Source: Ramlibacter tataouinensis TTB310 (GTDB lineage: Bacteria > Pseudomonadota > Gammaproteobacteria > Burkholderiales > Burkholderiaceae_C). From it: a DNA stretch of 64,000 nucleotides. The position numbers and the translations under genes are program-made. The notes beneath the pieces are model-generated. The model was not told the origin of the DNA. It saw nothing but the letters and a program-made list of their open reading frames with translations, and did no database searches. Below, in pieces: positions 19,468 through 28,295 of this stretch. Position 1 is the first letter of the stretch, and each line of letters opens with the position of its first letter. The stretch covers positions 3,422,001 to 3,486,000 of the forward strand of contig NC_015677.1 in the NCBI RefSeq assembly GCF_000215705.1, read 5' to 3'.

Positions 19468-20537
19468 CAGGCGGCCCTCGGCAGGGCGGCCCAGCGGACG
19501 CGGTAGGCCAGCAGGGTGTCGCAGGCCAGCAGCGTGAACAGCAGCAGGCCCTGGAACACGCCGGTCAGCGACTTGGGCAGGCCCAGGCGCGACTGCGCCA
19601 GCTCGCCGCCGATGTAGAACATGCTCATGAGGATGGCCGAGAACACCATGCCCACCGGGTGCAGCCGCCCGACGAAGGCCACGATGATGGCGGCGAAGCC
19701 GTAGCCCGCCGGCACGTAGGGCGTGAGCTGGCCGATGGGCCCGGCCACCTCCAGCGCGCCAGCCACGCCGGCCGCGCCGCCCGAGACCAGCAGCGCCGTC
19801 CACAGCGCGCGGCGCGAGGAGAAGCCGGCGTAGCGGGCCGCCGCCGGCGCCAGCCCGCCCACCTGCTGGGCGAAGCCGGCGCGCGTGCGGAACAGATAGA
19901 CCCACAGCACCGCCACACCCGCCAGGGCGACCAGCAGCCCTATGCTCACCCGCGAGCCCTGCATCAGGCGCGGGACCTGCGTGACCGACTCGAAGGTGCG
20001 GGTCTGCGGGAAGTTGAAGCCGCCCGGGTCCTTCCACGGGCCGAACACCAGGTAGAACAGCAGCTGCTCGGCCACGTACACCAGCATCAGGCTGACCAGG
20101 ATCTCGTTGGCGTTGAAGCGGTCGCGCAGCAGCGCCGTGACGCCGGCCCACAGCATGCCGCCGGCCAGCCCGGCCAGCAGGATGGCCAGCACGATCCAGC
20201 GGCTGCTGTCCTTGCCGGCCAGCAGGGCCACGCCGCCGGCGAAGATGGCGCCGATGACGAACTGGCCCTCGGCGCCGATGTTCCACACGTTGGAGCGGAA
20301 GCACACCGCCAGGCCCAGCGCGATCAGCAGCAGCGGCGTGGCCTTGACCATCAGCTCGCCCAGCGCATAGGGCGTCTTGACCGGCTCCCAGAAGAAGACC
20401 TGCAGGCCGCGCACCGGGTCCTTGCCCAGCGCCAGGAACAGCAGCGTGCCGATCACCACCGTGACCGCCAGCGCCAGCAGCGGCGAGGCCAGGCTCCAGA
20501 AGGCCGAGGCCTGGGGGCGCGGCTCCAGCCTAAACAC
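19467..20537 (-). CDS. ABC transporter permease (BMP/nucleoside type)
   Basis: A 356-residue permease started by GTG 8 bases before the end of the ATPase gene. It has the same class signature as its partner: 'VCFRSNVWNIGAEGQFVIGAIFAGG' and the coupling region '[33 protein letters not shown]'. It is longer than the partner at its N-terminus, with an extra periplasmic loop ('FFWEPVKTPYALGEL'). It acts together with the permease encoded downstream and the double ATPase upstream. Confidence 0.93.
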   Translation of the reverse strand: MFRLEPRPQASAFWSLASPLLALAVTVVIGTLLFLALGKDPVRGLQVFFWEPVKTPYALGELMVKATPLLLIALGLAVCFRSNVWNIGAEGQFVIGAIFAGGVALLAGKDSSRWIVLAILLAGLAGGMLWAGVTALLRDRFNANEILVSLMLVYVAEQLLFYLVFGPWKDPGGFNFPQTRTFESVTQVPRLMQGSRVSIGLLVALAGVAVLWVYLFRTRAGFAQQVGGLAPAAARYAGFSSRRALWTALLVSGGAAGVAGALEVAGPIGQLTPYVPAGYGFAAIIVAFVGRLHPVGMVFSAILMSMFYIGGELAQSRLGLPKSLTGVFQGLLLFTLLACDTLLAYRVRWAALPRAA

Positions 20538-22065
20538 GGGCGGCCTCCTGGGCGGCTTCCTGGTGCGGACGGTCCCACAGGCCGCTCATCCATTCGCCCA
20601 TCCGTTCAACGCTCGCGTCGGCGCGGGCGATGGAGGGCGACAGCCGCCCCTTGGCGATCACGTGCAGGCGGTCGCTGATCTCGAACAGCTCCTCCAGCTC
20701 CTCGCTGACCACCAGCACGGCGCAGCCGGCGTCGCGCAGCCGCAGGATCTCGGCGCAGATCTGCGCGGCCGCGCCCACGTCCACGCCCCAGGTCGGCTGC
20801 GAGACGATCAGCAGCCTGGGGTCGGCGGCGATCTCGCGGCCGACGATGAACTTCTGCAGGTTGCCGCCCGAGAGCGAGCGCGCCGCCGCGTCGGGCCCGC
20901 CGGCGCGCACGTTGAAGCGCTCGATCACCTGGCGCGCCTGCTGACGCAGCGCGCCCATGCGGATCCAGCCGCCGCCGGCCACCGCCTCGGTGCGCGTGAG
21001 CAGCAGGTTGTGCGCCAGGCCCAGCGTGGGCACGGCGCCGCGGCCCAGCCGCTCCTCCGGCACGAAGTGCAGGCCCAGGGCGCGCCGCTGCGCCGGCCCC
21101 AGCCGGGCCGCGTCGCGCCCGGCCACCTGCACCATGGCGGGCTGGGCGCGCGTGTCCTCGCCCGACAGGGCATACAGCAGCTCGCGCTGTCCGTTGCCCG
21201 AGACGCCGGCGATGCCCACCACCTCGCCGGCGCGCACCTCCAGCGAGACGGCCTCCAGGTCGGTGCCGAAGGGCGTGTCGCGCGGCAGGCTCAGCTGCCG
21301 CACCCGCAGCACGGCCTCGCCGGTGCGGGCCTGCCGGTGCTGCAGCCGCGGCGGCTCGGCGCCGATCATCATGCGGCTCAGCGATGCGTTGCTCTCACGG
21401 CGCGGGTCGCACTCGCCCGTCACCTTGCCTGCGCGCAGCACGGTGCAGGCGTCGCACAGCGCCCGGATCTCGTGCAGCTTGTGGCTGATGTAGAGGATGC
21501 TGCAGCCCTGCGCCGCCAGCCGGCGCAGCACCACGAACAGCTTGTCAACGGCCTGGGGGGTCAGCACCGAGGTCGGCTCGTCCAGGATCAACAGCTGCGG
21601 GTCGGTCAGCAGCGCGCGGATGATCTCCACCCGCTGCATCTGCCCCACCGACAGGGTGTGCACCGGCCGGCCGGGGTCCACGTCCAGCCCGTACTCGGCC
21701 GCCTTGGCCTGGATGCGCTGCGTCACCTCGGCCAGCGACAGGCGCTTATTGAGGCCCAGCCAGACGTTCTCGGCCACCGTGAGCGTGTCGAACAGGCTGA
21801 AGTGCTGGAACACCATGCTGATGCCCAGCGCCCTCGCCTCCTGCGGTCCCTGCACCGTGACCGGGCGGCCGTTCCACAGCAGCTGCCCGGCGTCGGGCTT
21901 GACGCTGCCGTAGATGATCTTCATCAGCGTGGACTTGCCGGCGCCGTTCTCGCCCAGCACGGCGTGGGTCTGGCCCGGCAGCACGGTGAGCGAAACGTCG
22001 TCGTTGGCCACCACCGCCGGATAGCGCTTGGTGATGCGGGCCAGTTGCAGGCGGGGCGGTGTCAC
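20530..22065 (-). CDS. ABC transporter ATP-binding protein with two ABC domains (BMP/nucleoside type)
   Basis: A 511-residue protein made of two ABC cassettes. The first has Walker A 'GENGAGKSTLMK' near residues 37-48, signature 'LSVGQMQRVEI' and Walker B 'LLILDEPTSVLTP'. The second has a degenerate P-loop ('GVSGNGQRELL') and signature 'LSGGNLQKFIVGREI', as is normal for sugar- and nucleoside-type double ATPases. It energises import of purines or nucleosides. It is the first gene of the importer set and is transcribed divergently from xdhA, with 65 bases between the starts, so import and xanthine oxidation could share a control region. Confidence 0.93.
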   Translation of the reverse strand: MTPPRLQLARITKRYPAVVANDDVSLTVLPGQTHAVLGENGAGKSTLMKIIYGSVKPDAGQLLWNGRPVTVQGPQEARALGISMVFQHFSLFDTLTVAENVWLGLNKRLSLAEVTQRIQAKAAEYGLDVDPGRPVHTLSVGQMQRVEIIRALLTDPQLLILDEPTSVLTPQAVDKLFVVLRRLAAQGCSILYISHKLHEIRALCDACTVLRAGKVTGECDPRRESNASLSRMMIGAEPPRLQHRQARTGEAVLRVRQLSLPRDTPFGTDLEAVSLEVRAGEVVGIAGVSGNGQRELLYALSGEDTRAQPAMVQVAGRDAARLGPAQRRALGLHFVPEERLGRGAVPTLGLAHNLLLTRTEAVAGGGWIRMGALRQQARQVIERFNVRAGGPDAAARSLSGGNLQKFIVGREIAADPRLLIVSQPTWGVDVGAAAQICAEILRLRDAGCAVLVVSEELEELFEISDRLHVIAKGRLSPSIARADASVERMGEWMSGLWDRPHQEAAQEAARV

Positions 22066-22130
22066 GCGGGCACGGAATGTGGATGGCTTGCCGGGTTGTC
22101 CCCGCGCGGGATTGACCGATACTGACTCCC

Positions 22131-23630
22131 ATGGAAGCCAGAACGATTCGATTCATCCGCCGCGGCGAGGTGGTGTCGGCGGGCAATGTACCACCCGACC
22201 GCACCCTGCTGGAGCTGCTGCGCGAGGACCTGGGCGCCACCGGCACCAAGGAAGGCTGCGGCGAAGGCGACTGCGGCGCCTGCACCGTGGTGGTGGCCGA
22301 GCCCGCCGAGCCGCAGGCGAGCCACGGTCCCGGGGGCCTGCGCTACAAGGCCATCAACAGCTGCATCCGCCTGGCCCATTCGGTGGACGGCCTGGCGCTG
22401 TGGACGGTGGAGGACCTGCAGGCGGCCGACGGCACGCTGCATCCGGCGCAGGAGGCCCTGGTGCGCTGCCATGGCTCGCAGTGCGGCTTCTGCACGCCCG
22501 GCTTCGTGATGAGCCTGTTCGGCATGTACCAGAACCATGTCTGCCAGGGCCGCCCGGTCACCCGCGAGCTGGCCCAGGCCGAGCTGTCGGGCAACCTGTG
22601 CCGCTGCACCGGCTACCGGCCCATCCTGGACGCGGCCCAGCAGATGGCGCAGCTGCCGGCAGTGCGGGTGGACGAACAGCGGCTGGCCGCGCAACTGCAG
22701 GCCATCCACCCGGCGGCTGTCGAGGATACGGCTTCAGCCGGTGCCGCGTACTGGAGCCCCGAGCGGCTCGACAGCCTGCTTTCGCTGCGCGCCGCCCATC
22801 CCCAGGCCCAGCTGGTGGCCGGCTGCACCGACGTGGGCCTGTGGGTGACCAAGCGGCACCTGCGGTTCGGCCAGGTACTGGACCTCACCCGGGTGGAGGA
22901 ACTGCGCCGCATCGCCCGCGTGGCGGACGGCGGCCTGGCCATCGGCGCGGCCGTCACGCTCACCGACGCCTTTGCCGCGCTGGTCGCCCAGCGGCCGCAG
23001 CTCAAGGCCTTCGGCGAGCGCTTCGCAGGCCTGCCGGTGCGCAATTCCGGCACCCTGGGCGGCAACATCGCCAACGGCTCGCCCATCGGCGATTCGATGC
23101 CGCTGCTGATCGCGCTGGGCGCCCGCCTGGTCCTGGCCAGCAGGCGCGGCGAGCGCGAGCTGGCATTGGAGGACTTCTACACCGGCTACCGGCAGACCGT
23201 GCTGGCGCCGGACGAGGTGGTCGCGCGCATCCTTGTGCCTGTGCCGGCGGCCGGCGAATTCCTGCGCGCCTACAAGATCAGCAAGCGCTTCGACGACGAC
23301 ATCTCGGCCGTGTGCCTGGTGGTGCGGCTGGTGCTCGACGCGCACAACACCATCAGGCAGGTGGGCATAGGCGCCGGCGGCGTGGCCGCCACCCCGGCGC
23401 GCGCCCGGCGCACCGAAGCCCTGCTGCTGGACAAGGGCTGGACCGAGCAGGCGGCCCTGGAAGCCGCGGCCAGCCTGCGCGCGGAGTTCCAGCCCATCAG
23501 CGACATGCGCGCCTCGGCGGACTACCGCCGGCAGGTGCTGGGCAACCTGATGCGGCGCCTCTGGCTGGAGAGCCAGGGCCAGGCCGGCATCAACCTGGAG
23601 AGCCTGCGGCTGCAGGAGGTCACCGGATGA
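22131..23630 (+). CDS. xdhA: Xanthine dehydrogenase small subunit (2Fe-2S and FAD)
   Basis: A 499-residue subunit. The N-terminal plant-type [2Fe-2S] domain has Cys43, Cys48 and Cys51 ('EGCGEGDCGAC') plus a later Cys. The second [2Fe-2S] domain has 'CGFCTPGFVMS' and 'CRCTGYRP'. From about residue 200 the FAD-binding domain follows ('LVAGCTDVGLWVTKRHL', 'NSGTLGGNIANGSPIGDSMP'). It passes electrons from the molybdenum site to NAD. The stop overlaps the xdhB start (ATGA). The divergent importer genes support xanthine or hypoxanthine as substrates. Confidence 0.96.
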   Translation: MEARTIRFIRRGEVVSAGNVPPDRTLLELLREDLGATGTKEGCGEGDCGACTVVVAEPAEPQASHGPGGLRYKAINSCIRLAHSVDGLALWTVEDLQAADGTLHPAQEALVRCHGSQCGFCTPGFVMSLFGMYQNHVCQGRPVTRELAQAELSGNLCRCTGYRPILDAAQQMAQLPAVRVDEQRLAAQLQAIHPAAVEDTASAGAAYWSPERLDSLLSLRAAHPQAQLVAGCTDVGLWVTKRHLRFGQVLDLTRVEELRRIARVADGGLAIGAAVTLTDAFAALVAQRPQLKAFGERFAGLPVRNSGTLGGNIANGSPIGDSMPLLIALGARLVLASRRGERELALEDFYTGYRQTVLAPDEVVARILVPVPAAGEFLRAYKISKRFDDDISAVCLVVRLVLDAHNTIRQVGIGAGGVAATPARARRTEALLLDKGWTEQAALEAAASLRAEFQPISDMRASADYRRQVLGNLMRRLWLESQGQAGINLESLRLQEVTG

Positions 23631-26044
23631 ATGCCCGCGAGAAGGAATTCACCTCCGCCTCCGGCGGCGGGCCCGCCGGTCCGGCCGATGCCGGCGAGCG
23701 CAACCTGGCGCCCGCCACGCAGTCGCCGCACGCACCGGCCAGCCCGGCGCCGGCCGTCGGCAGCTCGCGCCCGCACGAGAGCGCCCGCGCGCAGGTGGCC
23801 GGACTGGCCACCTACATCGACGACCTCCCCGAGCTCAAGGGCACACTGCATGCGGCGCCCATCCTGTCGCCGGTGGCGCACGGCCGGCTGCGCAGTGTCG
23901 ATGCCCGGGCGGCGCTGCAGCTGCCCGGCGTGCGCGGCGTGGTGCTGGCGGCCGACATCCCCGGCGACCCGGTGCTGGCCACCTTCGTGCACGACGAACC
24001 CATCTTCGCGCGGGACACCGTGCAGCACGCGGGCCAGGTCATCGGCCTGGTGGTGGCCGAGTCGGTGATGGAGGCGCGCCGCGCGGCACGCCAGGTCCGG
24101 CTGGACATCGAGGCGCTGCCGGCCGTGCTGGACGTGCGCCAGGCCCATGCGGCGCGCAGCTACGTGCTGCCGCCGGTGACCGTGCGCCGCGGCGAGCCCG
24201 AGGCGGCGCTGGCGCGCTCGCCGCACCGGCTGTCCGGCCGGCTGGAGGTGGGCGGCCAGGAACACTTCTACCTGGAAGGCCAGGTGGCCTACGCCATCCC
24301 GCTGGAGCAGGACCAGTGGCACATCCACTCCAGCACCCAGCACCCGGGCGAGGTCCAGCACTGGGTGGCGCATGCGCTGGGCCTGGAGAACAACGCCGTC
24401 ACGGTGGAATGCCGGCGCATGGGCGGCGGCTTCGGCGGCAAGGAGACCCAGGCCGGCCACATGGCCGTATGGGCGGCGCTGGCGGCGCGCAAGCTGCGCC
24501 GCCCGGTCAAGCTGCGGCTGGACCGCGACGACGACTTCATGGTGACGGGCAAGCGCCACCCCTTCGCCTACGACTGGGAGGTGGGCTTCGACGGCGGCGG
24601 CCGCATCACCGGGCTCAAGCTGGCCATGCTGGCCAACTGCGGCTTCTCGGCCGACCTGTCGGGCCCGGTGGCCGACCGCGCCATCTTCCACACCGACAAC
24701 GCCTATTTCCTGTCCGACGTGGAGATCGCGTCCTACCGCTGCAGGACCAACGTGCAGAGCCACACCGCCTTCCGCGGCTTCGGCGGGCCACAGGGCGTGA
24801 TCCTGATCGAGGCCATCCTGGGCGACATCGCCCGGCACCTGGCGCTGGACCCGCTGGACGTGCGTATGCGCAACCTCTACGGCGCGGGCGACGGGCGCGA
24901 CGTCACGCACTACCGGATGAAGGTGGAGGACAACATCCTGCAGCCGCTGCTGTCCCGGCTGGAGCAGTCCTCCCAGTACCGCCGCCGCCGGCAGGCCATC
25001 GCGGCCTGGAACGCCGGCAGCTCCGTCATCAAGCGCGGCATCGCCATCACGCCGGTCAAGTTCGGCATCAGCTTCACCGCCACCTTCTTCAACCAGGCCG
25101 GCGCCCTGGTGCACGTGTTCACCGACGGCAGCGTGCAGCTCAACCACGGCGGCACCGAGATGGGCCAGGGCCTGCACACCAAGATCATGCAGCTGGTCGC
25201 CGACGAGCTGGGCGTGCCGTTCGAGCGGGTGCGCGTCACCGCGACCGAGACCGGCAAGGTGCCCAACGCCTCGGCCACCGCCGCCTCCAGCGGCACCGAC
25301 CTGAACGGCCGCGCGGCGCAGTTCGCGGCGCGAAACATCAAGGGCAACCTGGCGGCCTTCGTCGCCGGGCTGGATGGCTGCGGGGCCGGCGCGGTGAGCT
25401 TCCAGGCCGGCCAGGTGGTCTCGCCCAAGCAGACGCGCAGCTTCGACCAGGTGGTCAAGCTGGCCTACGCCAACCGCATCCAGCTGTGGAGCGACGGCTT
25501 CTACCGCACGCCCAAGATCCACTACGACAAGGTGACGCTCACCGGCCGGCCGTTCTACTACTTCAGCTACGGCGCCGCCTGCAGCGAGGTGGCGATCGAC
25601 GCGCTGACCGGCGAGAGCCGGGTGCTGGCGGTGGACATCCTGCACGACGTGGGCCACAGCATCAACCCGGCCCTGGACATTGGCCAGATCGAGGGCGGCT
25701 TCATCCAGGGCATGGGCTGGCTGACCACCGAGCAGCTGGTGTGGAACGCCAGGGGCGAGCTGGCGACGCATGCGCCCAGCACCTACAAGATCCCCGCCAC
25801 CGGCGACCTGCCGGCGCGCTGGCAGGTCGAGCTCTGGCCCGAGCCCAACCCCGAGGACAACGTGGGCCGCAGCAAGGCGGTGGGCGAGCCCCCCTTCATG
25901 CTGGCGATCAGCGTGTGGGAGGCGATCCGCGACGCGGTGGCGGCCGGCGGCGGCGAGCCCCGCGCCCTGGCGGCACCGGCAACTGCCGAGCAGGTGCTGC
26001 GGGCCTTGGGCGACGGGCCGGCGTCCGGGACAACCCCGGGTTGA
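23627..26044 (+). CDS. xdhB: Xanthine dehydrogenase large subunit (molybdopterin-binding)
   Basis: An 805-residue catalytic subunit that oxidises hypoxanthine and xanthine to urate. Visible motifs are the molybdopterin-binding 'GGGFGGKETQ' near residue 270, 'FRGFGGPQGV' near 385, 'GTEMGQGLHTKIMQ' near 515 and 'VGEPPFML' near 755, where the catalytic Glu lies. The first about 45 residues form an Ala/Pro/Gly-rich extension before 'HESARAQVAGLATYIDDL', longer than in many homologues. The ATG at 23627 overlaps the xdhA stop. XdhC, needed for cofactor insertion, is encoded 23 kb away at 48.6-49.4 kb. Confidence 0.96.
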   Translation: MNAREKEFTSASGGGPAGPADAGERNLAPATQSPHAPASPAPAVGSSRPHESARAQVAGLATYIDDLPELKGTLHAAPILSPVAHGRLRSVDARAALQLPGVRGVVLAADIPGDPVLATFVHDEPIFARDTVQHAGQVIGLVVAESVMEARRAARQVRLDIEALPAVLDVRQAHAARSYVLPPVTVRRGEPEAALARSPHRLSGRLEVGGQEHFYLEGQVAYAIPLEQDQWHIHSSTQHPGEVQHWVAHALGLENNAVTVECRRMGGGFGGKETQAGHMAVWAALAARKLRRPVKLRLDRDDDFMVTGKRHPFAYDWEVGFDGGGRITGLKLAMLANCGFSADLSGPVADRAIFHTDNAYFLSDVEIASYRCRTNVQSHTAFRGFGGPQGVILIEAILGDIARHLALDPLDVRMRNLYGAGDGRDVTHYRMKVEDNILQPLLSRLEQSSQYRRRRQAIAAWNAGSSVIKRGIAITPVKFGISFTATFFNQAGALVHVFTDGSVQLNHGGTEMGQGLHTKIMQLVADELGVPFERVRVTATETGKVPNASATAASSGTDLNGRAAQFAARNIKGNLAAFVAGLDGCGAGAVSFQAGQVVSPKQTRSFDQVVKLAYANRIQLWSDGFYRTPKIHYDKVTLTGRPFYYFSYGAACSEVAIDALTGESRVLAVDILHDVGHSINPALDIGQIEGGFIQGMGWLTTEQLVWNARGELATHAPSTYKIPATGDLPARWQVELWPEPNPEDNVGRSKAVGEPPFMLAISVWEAIRDAVAAGGGEPRALAAPATAEQVLRALGDGPASGTTPG

Positions 26045-26075
26045 TCTTGCCTTCGTGCATGCGCACCATGCGCCC

Positions 26076-26966
26076 ATGACCGCCTACGACGAACTGACGT
26101 TCAGGCCGCCCGCACACCAGCCTGGGCTGCACCCCCATGACCGCCGCACCTGGACCTGGGTGCTGGTGCTGGGCCTGCTGGTGGCTGTGCCAGCCCTGCT
26201 CTGGCTGCTGCGGCCCGTGATCGGCCCGGCGCCGCAGCCCCCGCAGGCGGCGGAGGCGCCCGCCGAGCCGCCGGGCACCGAGGCCGGCAGCCCGACGCTG
26301 CCGGACACGGCGATCCGCTACCCCTTGCCCGCCGCGCCTTCGGCGCCGCCGCGGGACTTCGCCGCCGCGCTGCGCGAGCTGCTGGGCCGCCGGGGCCTGG
26401 CCTTCCTGCAGGCGGGCGACCTGCCGAGCCGCTTCGTCGCCACCGTCGACAGCCTGGGCCGCGAGCATGCCGCGCCGGCCAGCTGGCCCGTGCTGCCCAC
26501 GCCCGGGCGGTTCAGCCCCGCGCCGGCCGAAGGCCAGGCCGTGATCGCGCAGGGCAACGCCGAGCGCTACGCACCCTTCGTGGCCTGGATCGAGTCGCTC
26601 GACGTGGAGCGCACCGTCGGGCTCTACCGCGCGGCCTACCCCTTGTTCCAGCAGGCCTACCGCGAGCTGGGTTTCGGCGACCGCCACTTCAACGACCGGC
26701 TGGTCGAGGTGATCGACCTGCTGCTGGCCTCGCCGGAGCCGGTGGAGCCCATCGGCGTGCAGCTGACCGAGGTGAAAGGCCCGCTGGAGCCGGAGCGCCC
26801 CTGGGTCCGCTACGAGTTCACCGACGCGCGCCTGCAGGCGCTGCCGGCCGGGCAGAAGATCATGGTGCGGATGGGCACGGACCACCAGCAGCGGCTCAAG
26901 GACAAGCTGGGCGCCTTCCGCCGCGCCCTGGTGGCCGGCAGCGCCGAACAGGGCGTATCGCGCTGA
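26076..26966 (+). CDS. DUF3014 domain-containing protein
   Basis: A 296-residue protein with a short cytoplasmic start, one transmembrane helix (residues 27-48), a Pro/Ala-rich linker (50-95) and the DUF3014 domain ('LRELLGRRGLAFLQAGDLPSRFVATVDSL', 'ERYAPFVAWIESLDVERTVGLYRAAYPLFQQAYRELGF', 'FNDRLVEVIDLLLASPEP'). It is a membrane-anchored periplasmic protein of unknown function. The ATG chosen gives a normal start to the anchor; the frame upstream lies inside xdhB. The gene follows xdhB by 31 bases but probably is not functionally linked. Confidence 0.9.
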   Translation: MTAYDELTFRPPAHQPGLHPHDRRTWTWVLVLGLLVAVPALLWLLRPVIGPAPQPPQAAEAPAEPPGTEAGSPTLPDTAIRYPLPAAPSAPPRDFAAALRELLGRRGLAFLQAGDLPSRFVATVDSLGREHAAPASWPVLPTPGRFSPAPAEGQAVIAQGNAERYAPFVAWIESLDVERTVGLYRAAYPLFQQAYRELGFGDRHFNDRLVEVIDLLLASPEPVEPIGVQLTEVKGPLEPERPWVRYEFTDARLQALPAGQKIMVRMGTDHQQRLKDKLGAFRRALVAGSAEQGVSR

Positions 26967-27143
26967 GCGTCGGCACCAAGTCGCAAGGCCAGGTAACCGC
27001 CGGGTAGCAATCCCCCAGGAGCCTGCGCACAGACGGTAGACCTTCATACGTCTTCATACATGGGCTGAGCGGGCCCAACCCGACGATGCGTCGGTCAGCT
27101 GCACAGGCATGTTGCTCATGCGTGCCGACTCACCGGAGCGTCC

Positions 27144-27995
27144 ATGAAGGCCTATGTCACCTTGTTGAGCACCGCCGACTACCTGCCGGGCGTGCTGTGC
27201 CTGGCGAAATCGCTGCGGGCCACCGGCACGCCCCATCCGCTGGTGGTGGGCCTGTCGGCCTCGCTGCCCGCCGAGTGCGACGAGGTACTGCGCCAGGCGC
27301 AGCTGCCAACGGTGCGGCTGCCGGCCGCCTCGCCGGTGCCGCGCACCATGGAGCAGAATGGCCACCACTGGGGCCGCACCTTCGACAAGCTGCACCTGTT
27401 CGGCCTGGCGCACTACAGCAAGCTGGTCTACCTGGACAGCGACATGCTGGTGTTGTCTTCCCTGGATGAGCTGTTCGAGCGGCCGCACCTGTCGGCCGTG
27501 CCGGCGGGACGCCTGGTCCATCCGGACTGGGATCGGCTCAATTCCGGGTTGATGGTGATCGAACCCGACGCGGACCTGCCCCGGGCCATCGGCAACCGCC
27601 TGGACAATGCGCTGGCCACGGCGGCCCAGGCCGGCAACCAGGCGATCGGCGACCAGGACCTGATCAACGCCTGGGCCCCGGGCTGGCCCTCCAGCGGCCT
27701 GCAGCTGGACGAGGGCTACAACGTGTTCGACAGCCTGCTGGACGACTACCTGGACCGCGGTTACGCGCTGCCGACGCAGCCGGGCGGGGACGGCGCCAAG
27801 CCGGTCAAGGTGGTGCACTTCATCGGGCCGGTCAAGCCCTGGCATCCGCGGGCGCTGGGGCGCCACTGGCTGCGCAGCCTGCAGGGCCGCACCTCACCGG
27901 CGCAGCGGCAGATGTTCCGCCTGTACCGGCACTGGCTGCGCCAGCCGCTCAGGCCCACATCCGCTGCGCCTTATCGTCCAGCTCCTGGCGCTTGA
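27144..27995 (+). CDS. Family 8 glycosyltransferase (glycogenin-like)
   Basis: A 283-residue GT-A enzyme. It shows 'YVTLLSTADYLPGVLCLAKSLRATG' at the N-terminus, the metal-binding DxD in 'KLVYLDSDMLVLSSLDELF' near residues 94-112, 'RLNSGLMVIEPD' and the C-terminal His motif 'VKVVHFIGPVKPWH'. This is the layout of GT8 galactosyl/glucosyltransferases and glycogenin. It is preceded by a Shine-Dalgarno-like CCGGAGCG. The acceptor is unknown. Its last 47 bases are overlapped on the opposite strand by a small gene described next. Confidence 0.9.
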   Translation: MKAYVTLLSTADYLPGVLCLAKSLRATGTPHPLVVGLSASLPAECDEVLRQAQLPTVRLPAASPVPRTMEQNGHHWGRTFDKLHLFGLAHYSKLVYLDSDMLVLSSLDELFERPHLSAVPAGRLVHPDWDRLNSGLMVIEPDADLPRAIGNRLDNALATAAQAGNQAIGDQDLINAWAPGWPSSGLQLDEGYNVFDSLLDDYLDRGYALPTQPGGDGAKPVKVVHFIGPVKPWHPRALGRHWLRSLQGRTSPAQRQMFRLYRHWLRQPLRPTSAAPYRPAPGA

Positions 27996-28098
27996 GCAGG
28001 ATGCGCGGCACGTCGGGGTGGAGCGGGTCGATCTCCCGCAGCGCCCAGTGGTAGAACGCCCGGGCGAACGTCAGATGGAGCAGGTTGATGATCTTCAT
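27949..28098 (-). CDS. Small conserved-looking protein, 49 residues
   Basis: A minus-strand frame from ATG at 28098 to TGA at 27949 that is too short for most gene finders. The product starts 'MKIINLLHLTFARAFYHWAL' and continues 'REIDPLHPDVPRILLKRQEL', with an amphipathic helix, a conserved-looking 'HPDVP' turn and a second charged helix. I recall similar short proteins of the form 'ALREIDPMHPDVPEI' in other Burkholderiales, but cannot check. Upstream is an unusually AT-rich stretch of about 100 bases suited to a promoter. It overlaps the end of the convergent GT8 gene by 47 bases. Confidence 0.6.
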   Translation of the reverse strand: MKIINLLHLTFARAFYHWALREIDPLHPDVPRILLKRQELDDKAQRMWA

Positions 28099-28295
28099 GG
28101 GCTGCATCGTCGGCGGTATGCCTGAGGCAGCGCGTGCGAAGGAGCCTCTTCAATTTGTCGTCGTTTGTAAACGGGTTTGTCAGACAGTCGCGATGACGTG
28201 TAAGACAAACAAGACAACCGTACGGCCCCAGACATAAGCTCATCCGCCCACGGTGACGCTCGCGCGCCGCAAGCTCATGCAGGGACACCGGCGTC

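Noticed and set aside
23522..26077. 851-codon antisense frame over xdhB
   Set aside because: Opposite a certain gene with all catalytic motifs; the product is His/Gln/Ala/Gly-rich without domains.
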